A stretch of DNA of 64,000 bases from NCBI GenBank assembly GCA_036852015.1, contig JAANDG010000003.1, forward strand, positions 764,001-828,000, read 5' to 3'. This stretch comes from Pelodera strongyloides. Its lineage: Eukaryota > Nematoda > Chromadorea > Rhabditida > Rhabditidae. The position numbers and the translations under genes were made by a program. Positions 25,701-33,175 of this stretch are shown here, one piece after another. Each line of letters begins with the position of its first letter. Positions within the stretch are counted from its first letter, which is position 1. The notes under the pieces are model-generated. The model was not told the DNA's origin and made no database searches. It worked only from the letters and a program-made list of their open reading frames with translations.

Positions 25701-28700
25701 CTGTTGCTGGAAAATGAAGAAGAAGGAATCAAGACGCTACATCTCGCACAAAAAGTGGAGACAGCGGAAAGAAGCGCTGCGAACATGGGTCGTGATGTTC
25801 GACACCGCGTGCAACAGCAACAGGGAAGCAGCACGTCGAGTAGTAGAAGCAAGGAGTTGTACAAGGACAAACAAGTGTGTTTCAACTGCAGCAAGCCAGG
25901 ACATTTGGCAAGGAACTGTCGACGAATTGGGACCATAAGATACGACGCTGTCAGGAGAAATACCCCACAGGTAAATAAGTTTTCTAGTCCATTACTGTTA
26001 CCAGTTAACATTCAAGGGTTGCAAACCAAAATGGAACTAGACACAGGGGCAGCATGTTCCATAATTGATGAGGACACGTGGCAGAAAGCAGGAAAACCGA
26101 CACTACGTCCAGTAGCATGTAATGTAAGGAGCTACACAGGAGAAAGGATACCGTTCAAAGGAAGGTGTACAGTAATGATGGAAATTGGACACACTCGCAA
26201 GGAAGTGGATCTACATGTACTACCAGGAACGGGAGCTCCTATATTTGGACGTGACCTGAAGGAAAAGGTTGGTTTGTCACTTGATGATCTAGAAAGCCTA
26301 GCTCTCAGTAAGGAGGTCTCAAAGTTTGATACCCGTGCCTTAGTTTTAGGACGGAAGACCCGAGTATGTGGTAGAAAAGCCCAGGTAAGGGGCAAGATAC
26401 CTGAAACGCACCGCGACTGTGCTTCAGAAGGAGTCAATGGATCGGCTCAAGTGAAAATAGTTTCCGCTGCAGTCGTAAAGGAACCGAGAAGGTCGATGTT
26501 GCATGCGATGAAGGATACGTCCCGACGAAGGAGGATACTTCGCAGGACAAGGCTCCAATTATGCGAGGACGAGATGATTAGAAAATAGAATCCCGTCGGA
26601 ACACAGCAAGGTGTTATGCAGAGAACCAATTCTTTGAAAAGGTACTGACCAAGAAATTGGGAAGGGGTGAGGTAGAGATTGAGAATCCTACTACCGATTG
26701 GTTTAAATTTTTGGTCAGTCCACGCCAGAAAGGATTGAAGGATTCCGTGGAGATGGAACAAGGACGAGGAAGAAAAAGGAAGAAACGTTACAAGCCGGTG
26801 AAGCTACATGGAAGGCATAGCGAGAACGACATTGCGCGGTCAATAGTATAAGTTTCTTTCCTTTTTAATGCCTTTTGGTATTAGGTATTTGTAGTTATTA
26901 TTTTTTAGAATTTGTATAGGGTTACAAATTGGGAAGGGGTGTAACGGATGTGTAGTGGAACTACAAATACGTACAATGCTTGAATTTAAATAGGCAAATT
27001 AGCATACGAAGTAGTTCAATATAAGCGAGCGTAACGAGCTAACGAGGAGACTCATACGAGTAGCTCCGACGAGACTCCTGAGACTAAGGCTGAACTCTAC
27101 AACTACGCTCTACACTCCAACGAGAAGCCCGAGACAACAACACCAGCGAGAGGACTTTCGAATAAGGAAGAACCCTCGACAACAGCTCAACAAGAAGATC
27201 TACGCTTCAACCTTTGTCTTCCCTATCTATTGTATAATAAAGTATTATAATAGATCGGTGTTGGTTACTGAATATAATTCGTAATATTGTTCATTCGTTC
27301 ATTGTTGGTCCTCAGTTCACACTCGCCGAGTGCTGAACTTTCGTCGGTCATCTTTGTCAGTCAAGTGAAATAGCAGAACTATTTCAGTGGAAGTTCAGGC
27401 TGTTTCATTTAGAATACGCTGACTATCAATTAGTGGAATTTACAGCATGCTGGAACGACTATCGGCAACAACGGGATAAATCATAATTCTTTCCTTTCTA
27501 TTTCTATTCACTTACCTTTTCAAACACACCAAATCACTTATGCAGCACCATGTGCATGTATGCTCAGGCAATTATACAGGTTTATACATTACTCTCGTGA
27601 AGAATAATAAGAAGGAGGTTCTGCATAAGCAGTTAACCCTTTTTTTTCCTATACACATTTATAAATGGTTTAGCTACGTAGCGCATGCGGACTCCTGCGG
27701 GTGGAGGGTAGTGACGATGCTAGGCCCCAATTTATTTGTGATGGCCCTGAGATGTATCTACTTGTTTATTATTGCATGTTTGTATATTTATGTGTGGCAC
27801 GTTTAGGATTGTTGAGAACGTGGACACGTAGTTCTTTTGTTGAGGTAACGTGGCTAAACTAAACTAAAACTACAAAATACGGGTTGGCTGTCTGTGTGGG
27901 ACCAAATTCTTTGATTCGCTATCAACATCGTTTTCTTTGTTAACTCTTGTGGAATTACAATCTATATACTATTGGTGGAAATTATATCCAAGTATCTATA
28001 TTATCTACTTTGATTTTTCTTTTTCATCGTCTCTCACGGCGTTGCGCTCTTTTTAATGAGTATAATAAATATTCAAATATTCAAATATTCAAATTTGCTT
28101 TAAAGCAGTATTTTACCTACTTTGGTAAATTTGCATATGATACGCATACCCTATGTATCTTATTTAAAATTGGTGCCGGAAGCTTGGCGGGCACCAAAAG
28201 CGCGTAGGATATATGTGTCATATATGCAAGTTTCCCAAAGTAGAGAAATGAGTAGACGTGAAGACATATAAACACAGGCATACAGACGAATAGATAGAAG
28301 TAGAGAACGAAAGAGAAATAGACAGCGAAAGCGAGAGAGAGATGAATAAAGAGATGTGGAGAGAGATGAATAGAGAGGGAAGGACACAGAATATTCTAAG
28401 AAACTTCACCTCCAATTCCGGGTCTTTTTTCTTCTCTGTGTCAATGTCGTCTAACAGTTTTGGAAGTCGACATTCGAGCATTTTCATTGCAACCTTCTTT
28501 ACGTCGTCTGCACTACTTGTCTGCGAGAGAATACTTCGCATCGTTGCCACAATTACACGAATCACCTTAAAGGAAGGCAGTCACTTCAAAATCAACTTTT
28601 TTATTCGATTTTTATTAGATGCAAGCAGATTTATAAAACAATATGCAGCCCATAAAAATCCACATAAAATGGAACTCAGGGAGAGAAATCAATGAGAATG

Positions 28701-30977
28701 AGTTTTGATAAATGACCGACGCCGGTGCATATATGCAATTGCCAGGGGTACTTGGAGAGTGAACAGCCTGCAGTGTTACACCTGGCGCGTGGTTTATCAC
28801 TGCAGGGTATTTATTATGAAACTCTATACGGGCAATTATAAACTACGGTATATAAGTAAAAGTCATAAACAGGGATTTCTCTCCCTGAGTTCGTTTTGCC
28901 GTACTTTGGCGCTGGAATCGTCGTTTTCTTCACATACTTGAACAATTAATGAAAAGCGAATAAAAAATACGAATTTGTAGTGACTGCGATCCTTTAAAGC
29001 GAAATACTAGCCATTTTTGAAACACATCGAGTACACCAATATTTGTAGCTTATTGCTTATGTAAATGAACATAAAGTCGAACTAAATTCCACTCGACTTA
29101 GCATAAATACATAGGAATTGCAGTTGCCCACGATGTGTTTCAAAAACCGGCCGGTATTCCGCGTTAAAGCATATAACGACCGGCGATTGGAACGTATGCT
29201 GGACAACAGCATTCCCTTATATCAAAAATTGCGCAGAACCCCGCATTGCGCATTTTCATTTACATAAATCCTCAAGCACACGCTTCAGCTGTTATACCGC
29301 TTGAAGAATACATAGCAACAATGTTTATTTATTATTGTTCGGACAAGTTATGGGTTGTATTCGATGGTCAGGTTCTTTCTGCGGACCATTCCGTTTCAAT
29401 GGAACCACTCACGGCGGAATTGCTTGGCAAGTCATAAGCTCTGTATACTGAACCACAAAGCACGACGACTGTTATTTCATAATATGGTGTTAGAAATAAT
29501 GCTGAATACACCGACCTTTGTCTTATCGGTCTCCGCAAGTACTCTTGCTAGGCACGGAATCATTTTCTCCGCTTTTCCTTCAACAACACCAGCATCAAAC
29601 GAAACACACCATAGCGAGAAGATTAGTTGATATTGCATCTGAACAATGTTTGAGGCTGGTACGTGACAGCAAGTGGTAAGTTACAAAGTACGACAATACA
29701 GTGCAACTTGAAGACTACGAGTCATACAATAAAAACTACATACCCGCCGACTACCACTACCTACTACTGCCACCCTCTCACATTTGCAACATTTATCGTT
29801 AAAGCCGTATTGTACCTACATTGGAAAATTTGCATGCAGGACGGGCACCAAATTGGCATAGGATACATAGGATATGCGCATCACAAGAAAACAAACCTGA
29901 AATCCGATGCTTTTCTCCATAGCTTTCAACACAATTTCGATTCCGTGAAGACGCACAAAAATGTCACGATTTGTCCTTTTTCGAACCAAAATTTGCAAGT
30001 GACGACAACAATTGGGGCACACATCGAAATTCTGAACAAAAATGCATAAATAATGGCCAGCTAGGCCAACACTAACACTAATAAGAGCTCATACATGTGA
30101 GAACTGCGTGAGAGCTGAGGCTCTTGCGTGTGCTCAACCTGTGTGGGTTGCTCGTTTTCCGCAGTTCAACCATATGGACACTGTTTAAAATGTTTAAATG
30201 TTTAAACACATGAATAACTATATAAAGTATAAGTATGACCTTAAACACTTTAACTATATAAAGTTTAACCTTAAACACTTAAACTCACAGGTAATAATCG
30301 AAGCTGATCCAAGACATGTTGCATAAACCAGAACACATCCACATCGTTGGAATCGATGCGAGACGAGGAGAAAAGTTTGGCAAGTAGCGCACTGGCCTGC
30401 GCAGATAAACGGTTTCTTAGTAACTAGATTCATATTACTGCATACTAAGTGGTCCATATTATAAAAGACCGATGCGATCCATATCTATGCATTTCATGCA
30501 CCGCATTTCTACACACGTATGTTATTGGTCCCCTAAACTTTCATTAATTATGAAATAAAAAGGAGAAGTGCAAGTACTTGGAAGGATGCACTATCTGATC
30601 TGAATCAATGCAAGGGTACGCGGAGCTTCTCGCTTTCTAAATGCTAAAATCAAGTTTCCTAGTAATTATGTAATTAGCTATAAAAGCGTGATTCTCGCAA
30701 GCCAGCTTAATCCAGCCGATTGTCGAAACAGCTATTTAACCGCACGAAATAAACCCCCCACAAACTCACCATTGACTTTACCCTTCGATCCCTTTGCAGC
30801 AAAAGTGGCAGCAAAAGTTTGCACAATGGAAAATGATGCGTGTAGCCAGTCGCATTGATAAACCATTCGACACGTTGTGGTTCTTCCTGATTTGACAGCC
30901 AGAATATAAGGTGAATAATTTGGGATGTAGACCCTTGCAAGGATATAAAATATGTAAGATACAGAGAGAGGGGAAGA

Positions 30978-31027
<50 letters not shown>

Positions 31028-32228
31028 TAGCGAGAGAGAGAGAGCGGAATGTGGAGAGGGAGAAAGAGAGAGAGATAGAGAGAGAACGCAATTGATTACC
31101 TCCAGAAGAGTGTTGATGATCCCGAGCGTGTATCCCAGACTCTCAGCTGTGGATATCTTGGATATCAGACCGGTCAATATTGTGCCCAAATCATTTCTGA
31201 ATTCCTCGAGAACCTGGCACCGTTCCAAGTTTGACTGAACAAATAAATATTTAAAGTGTTATTGCATGCGGTTTCTGAAGCTGCATTCCAATGCATTATG
31301 TGTAAATCATTATCAATAGGCCCCAGAATAGAACGAATCATAATTTGCATTCCATAATATGTACATGGGAATGCAGTTCTCCAACATATCAATCGTGTCA
31401 TAATGCCGCTTTAAAGGGTCAGGCCCATTTCAAATTAACCCCTATTTTTGATGACTCGTTCGGATTCTCCGTTTCAAATATAGTAGGCTGAATTTTTTTC
31501 CAAATTTCAGTCGCAATATTCACGCAGTATTCAGCAATTTACCATGGCCAGTCATACCCAGCTATCTATCGCAGTTGTCACGCCCCTCCGCGCTAATTGG
31601 GCAATATCGCCATTGCCACGCCCAATAGAGCATATTGCCCAATTAGCGCGGAGGTCAAGTCATGTATCGCGAAAGCAGTTAACATATCCATATAAAAATA
31701 AGCATAATTAGAACCTGGGTGCTTTCGAGTGCGGTAAGAAAAGCGTAATCCAAGTCCGATATCAACTCGCACCGATGATACGTCCGCCAGTTCGGTTTGA
31801 AATACTGGCAGCGCTCCTAAACTTGATATTTGTCGGATGTTATGTTTGTTTTGGATATTGTACGAATCTAATCTCATAATATGATACAGAGAGAGAAAGA
31901 GAGAGGGGAGAGAGAGAGAAACAGAGAGAGGAAGAGAGAGTGAGAGCGAGAGAGGGTTAGAAAAATGAGAGGCAGAAAGAGAGCGAAAGGGGGAGAAACA
32001 GAGAGAGAGAAAGAGAGAGTGAGATAGTGAGATAGTACGAGAAAGAGAAAAGGATAGGGAGAGGAGGGAGTGAGAATTAAGTGAGAAAGAGAGAGACTTA
32101 GAGAGAGAAAGTACACCATTTCAATTTGCAACCTGTATAGATTCGGATTCCCGAGTTTTATTCGTCTTCGCCTGTAAACGTTCCTTGACAGATGACTGAT
32201 ATGCTTCTCCGCTTGTTATTGACGACAT
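13719..32228 (-). CDS. vha-15: Vacuolar H+-ATPase subunit H (V1 sector)
   Basis: Twelve exons on the minus strand: 32228-32133, 31804-31715, 31234-31100, 30886-30770, 30396-30289, 30031-29897, 29638-29516, 28565-28410, 15273-15196, 14930-14830, 14360-14259, 13896-13719 (TAA). All phases close, giving 472 aa, the usual length. Family landmarks: NWRTY near residue 37; the helical N-terminal repeat domain through [12 protein letters not shown]; then [34 protein letters not shown] and [20 protein letters not shown] at the C-terminus. Role (known): subunit H sits on the cytosolic V1 sector, is needed for ATP-driven proton pumping and blocks ATP hydrolysis in free V1. Odd: the N-terminal half is diverged while the C-terminus is well kept; exon 10 uses a GC donor; intron 8 is about 13.1 kb and filled with retroelements. 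Symbol given by orthology; a paralogue is possible. Confidence 0.93.
14510..14692. mobile_element. Family C MITE, copy 2
   Basis: Ends CGAAATACCGGTCGG and CGGGCCGGTATTTCG with inner arms around CATTCTTATGCAGC and GCATAAATACGTAAG. In the intron between V-ATPase exons 10 and 11. Confidence 0.75.
15396..16217 (+). CDS. LINE A ORF1 protein
   Basis: A frame of about 274 codons from an ATG ([14 protein letters not shown]); an upstream ATG at 15354 is possible. The N-terminal part is acidic and probably coiled; the middle has [15 protein letters not shown]; the C-terminal part is basic, with [20 protein letters not shown] and a tail RKYIKN. The same plan is seen in LINE B ORF1 ([19 protein letters not shown]), which supports an ORF1 nucleic-acid-binding role. 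No CCHC knuckle. Stops 35 bases before ORF2. Confidence 0.75.
   Translation: MTSAVISDMEVSDNPPGEQSDYEKILQCSSERFSNILSKIQSEQSSVTLGGDELVVLRNALFGLNNFAVETLQGKSAILMNVVKEEKRQRSAVFSMKQERVNVQAQLSSEDAVTSALNEEVKEEMKVRSILSFLGIRGKPITVYRMSPHLVKVELSSRGALMALLARRSKLRGIVYSGVFVRESLSKEDRDKERVLRRRRGYCEEVEPNKWVLYKNALRLRTDLGTDRTSEAPLPPVDWNPSGQRFPANASHRGRDPAASSPTGSPPRKYIKN
16684..17096. mobile_element. TTAA-flanked MITE (family E) inside LINE A ORF2
   Basis: 413 bp with inverted ends: GATCGCAGTCACT near the left, AGTGACTGCGATC at the right, with the inversion running inward through GGCGAAAT, TTTTTACTTC and AGGTATTTTTCTAG. TTAA at 16680-16683 and 17097-17100. Excising it with one TTAA rejoins the endonuclease frame (LAGDIN / VNVNITNG). 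The same end sequence occurs at 28979-28995. Confidence 0.88.
18336..18868 (+). repeat. 533-bp direct duplication, left copy
   Basis: Identical as far as I can compare with 23588-24120. It covers the reverse-transcriptase core of LINE A and ends GGTGTAATATTT immediately before LINE B. Interpreted as a very long target-site duplication. Confidence 0.9.
19584..22440 (-). pseudogene. LINE B ORF2 (endonuclease-reverse transcriptase), frameshifted
   Basis: From about 22440 down to 19584. Endonuclease motifs [27 protein letters not shown] and [11 protein letters not shown]; reverse transcriptase with [52 protein letters not shown] and the catalytic box [11 protein letters not shown]-terminal [14 protein letters not shown]. 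The frame shifts near 22290 (ahead of [14 protein letters not shown]) and near 20755 (at CVDV before [10 protein letters not shown]). Both look like single small indels, so the copy is inactive or carries sequencing errors. Confidence 0.83.
22486..23376 (-). CDS. LINE B ORF1 protein
   Basis: Intact 296-codon frame starting [13 protein letters not shown]. Basic serine-rich N-terminus ([11 protein letters not shown]), coiled middle ([16 protein letters not shown]), conserved [10 protein letters not shown] and [12 protein letters not shown] block shared with LINE A ORF1, and a glycine/proline-rich tail. Expected to bind the element RNA. It ends about 45 bases upstream of ORF2. Confidence 0.75.
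   Translation of the reverse strand: MEVDKDKGVDAPVPRSAAKRDRNSDGSSSPRGHSPKRKEVELSEILGMGEVELEGMLQVGQDGLHLDAGQAGKLIDAVQKLISLAKGVISGTSSLVMDSVREERRLRSLVISVPNVPPPPNHNMDLPKETIARNEVAEETTQTLNLKAMIKFLGITEAPCALYKMNAFLWKLEMPSRASRSKILSRKHRLKDTKWGRVFIRESMTFEQRQRLNEMRTQRDYLNSMGGQQRWQLRDDKLVWASENGVDRTKLAFESCIPPGWVNPRHTNRPRSGPPPNNFTPNSFAGSVGSNRQVGN
23492..23587. repeat. Six tandem 16-bp units at the 5' end of LINE B
   Basis: Unit GAATTATAATCAGAAT repeated six times without mismatch (96 bp), ending exactly at the right-hand duplication. Confidence 0.92.
23588..24120 (+). repeat. 533-bp direct duplication, right copy
   Basis: Repeats 18336-18868. Offset is constant (5252) and long translated stretches on both strands are identical, which argues for a recent event. 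Confidence 0.9.
24121..24757 (+). pseudogene. LINE A ORF2, 3' part
   Basis: Continues the reverse-transcriptase frame past the LINE B insertion ([11 protein letters not shown] to MENIISVNR, stop at 24753). It includes the typical C-terminal block [13 protein letters not shown] and [13 protein letters not shown]. Five bases after the stop lies the target duplication of the LTR element, so the LINE A 3' UTR is split; its end right of 27412 was not identified. Confidence 0.8.
24763..25230 (+). repeat. 5' LTR
   Basis: 468 bp, TG...CA ends. Contains AATAAAGTATTATAAT, a likely polyadenylation signal region. Matches 26940-27407. Confidence 0.93.
25245..26588 (+). CDS. Gag-protease polyprotein of the LTR element
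   Basis: An open frame of up to 447 codons; the first ATG is at 25263 ([11 protein letters not shown]). The N-terminal half has the helical Gag capsid look ([29 protein letters not shown]). Near residue 213 is one CCHC knuckle [14 protein letters not shown] (CX2CX4HX4C). Near residue 266 is the aspartic-protease motif [11 protein letters not shown], followed by IFGRDLKEK. After the protease the frame runs about 90 codons without recognisable reverse transcriptase and stops. Role: particle formation and self-cleavage. Intact, so it could still be made. Confidence 0.85.
   Translation: MQITLTMEGIKMAEFDPTTMDLEIWIERLEIHFLRKKVKDDEEKVLTLLSLVSMDTYTSLAAWTEPKKPRELDYGTLTSMLMERYCKKKMVITYRDTLLTETQKPGQTIEEFYRELERLAGKCEFHKVKHVKDCILTMQFIRGLSSDKVRERLLLENEEEGIKTLHLAQKVETAERSAANMGRDVRHRVQQQQGSSTSSSRSKELYKDKQVCFNCSKPGHLARNCRRIGTIRYDAVRRNTPQVNKFSSPLLLPVNIQGLQTKMELDTGAACSIIDEDTWQKAGKPTLRPVACNVRSYTGERIPFKGRCTVMMEIGHTRKEVDLHVLPGTGAPIFGRDLKEKVGLSLDDLESLALSKEVSKFDTRALVLGRKTRVCGRKAQVRGKIPETHRDCASEGVNGSAQVKIVSAAVVKEPRRSMLHAMKDTSRRRRILRRTRLQLCEDEMIRK
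26589..26930 (+). pseudogene. Remnant of the pol 3' end
   Basis: Short frames containing [17 protein letters not shown] and ending RSIV* before the polypurine tract. The basic tail just before the 3' LTR is where integrase C-termini lie in full elements. Read as what remains after an internal deletion of pol. Confidence 0.45.
26940..27407 (+). repeat. 3' LTR
   Basis: Matches 24763-25230 over 468 bp. Preceded by the purine tract ending at 26939. Confidence 0.93.
27413..28095. other. Intron 8 remainder without recognised gene
   Basis: Between the LTR element and V-ATPase exon 8. Contains only short frames. At 28037-28095 is the CGGCGTTGCGCTCTTT repeat tail with ATTCAAAT units. Confidence 0.5.
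28995..29168. mobile_element. Family C MITE, copy 3
   Basis: Ends AAAGCGAAATACTAG and CGGCCGGTATTCCGC with inverted inner arms. In the intron between V-ATPase exons 7 and 8, directly beside a family E end (GTGACTGCGATCCTTTAA, 28981-28998). Confidence 0.72.
30965..31085. repeat. GA microsatellite
   Basis: About 120 bp of interrupted (GA)n in the intron between V-ATPase exons 3 and 4. On the coding strand it is a pyrimidine tract. Confidence 0.9.
31415..31661. mobile_element. Foldback MITE family A, copy 4 (truncated)
   Basis: Left TTAA (31411-31414) and the first 60 percent of family A, ending within TAGCGCGGAGG. The right arm is missing. In the intron between V-ATPase exons 2 and 3. Confidence 0.8.
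31888..32108. repeat. GA-rich purine tract
   Basis: About 220 bp, almost all purines on the plus strand (GAGAGA with GGGG and AAA). Occupies intron 1 of the V-ATPase gene. Confidence 0.88.
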
Positions 32229-32230
32229 TA

Positions 32231-32240
32231 CTGAAAATAT
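32231..32240 (-). promoter_or_regulatory. Putative SL trans-splice acceptor of the V-ATPase H gene
   Basis: On the minus strand ATATTTTCAG ends two bases before the ATG at 32228. In nematodes this arrangement usually marks a spliced-leader acceptor. An ordinary 3' splice site of a 5' UTR intron would look the same. Confidence 0.5.
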
Positions 32241-32697
32241 TTACATTACTACGTTCTTAGCCTTAAAAACGCAAGAAATAGAAATGGACATCGTATACGG
32301 TATACTGTACATAATTGTCGGCAGGAAAACATTTTTTTGCACCGCCACACAAAAGAACCAGTTGGATTAATTTGCATAATATACTAAAAAAATTCGCATG
32401 TGCGCTAATTTATGTAAAAAAATAGTGTGGAATCAACAAAACACACATGAGGTACGCTTCGTAGATTCCTATACAGGAAAGTGGAACCCCGTGCCCGATT
32501 ATTTTCCAAAAAACCCCGATGTGCCCGAGCACGGCCCGATTACTTGAGGGACGTGATCGGGCACAGATCAGGGTTTTCAATTTCCTAAATTCCCAAGCAG
32601 TTTTTCTTTGCTTCTTTTAATTTACATTTGGAAGAAGTGTTCTAAATGAATGAAGAATGAAGCACATTTTGATCAAAGTTAAAAGCTGAGTGTATGC

Positions 32698-32771
32698 TTG
32701 TTCCTCTCCCTCTCTTCCCCTCTCCCTTCTCTCTCCCTCTTTTTCCCTCTCTTTCCCTCTTTTCTCTCTCT

Positions 32772-32805
<34 letters not shown>

Positions 32806-32860
32806 CCCTCTATTTCTCTCTTTCTCTCTCTCTCTCTCGCTTTTTTCTCTGCCCCCCCCC
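32698..32860. repeat. CT-rich pyrimidine tract
   Basis: About 160 bp of (CT)n with CCC and TTT interruptions, between the divergent V-ATPase H and Srh-like genes. Mirror image in base content of the GA tract at 31888-32108. Confidence 0.88.
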
Positions 32861-33175
32861 CTATCTCACTGTTTTCCTGTTTTTCTCTAGACTACTGTGT
32901 GTAGTTTTCAACTTTGTGGGCTAAGTAGCTGAAGTTTCATAACTTCCTTATAAGCGCTCTATTATAGATCTATCTGGCCGCATTCTTATAGTCTTTATGT
33001 TCAATGATGTCGCGTATCCCCCGAACATACAATGAATATGAAATGATGGCATGCGATCTACGACAGGTGCTTAAAATTTAAAGCAGCTGTTAATAGCACT
33101 TTTCATAGTTTCTCTAAATTCATAAAGTTCAATGTCACCAGAGTGCTGTTATCTGTAAACCCAACATATTTTCAC

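Larger units (their letters stand above)
24763..27407 (+). mobile_element. Non-autonomous LTR retrotransposon (gag-protease only)
   Basis: Complete element with 468-bp LTRs (TGTAACGG...TGTTTCA) at 24763-25230 and 26940-27407 and a 5-bp target duplication TTTAG (24758-24762 and 27408-27412). The LTRs look identical by eye, so the insertion is young. The interior is only 1.7 kb: Gag-protease, then a remnant, with no reverse transcriptase, RNase H or integrase core. A purine tract (GGGAAGGGG) sits just before the 3' LTR and TGG follows the 5' LTR by one base as primer-site start. Probably Ty3/gypsy-like. It must use enzymes of a related full element. Confidence 0.92.

Noticed and set aside
30707..31228. 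173-codon frame with a long serine-leucine run
   Set aside because: Only the two ends are real exons of the V-ATPase gene; the middle is the GA tract of the intron read as protein.
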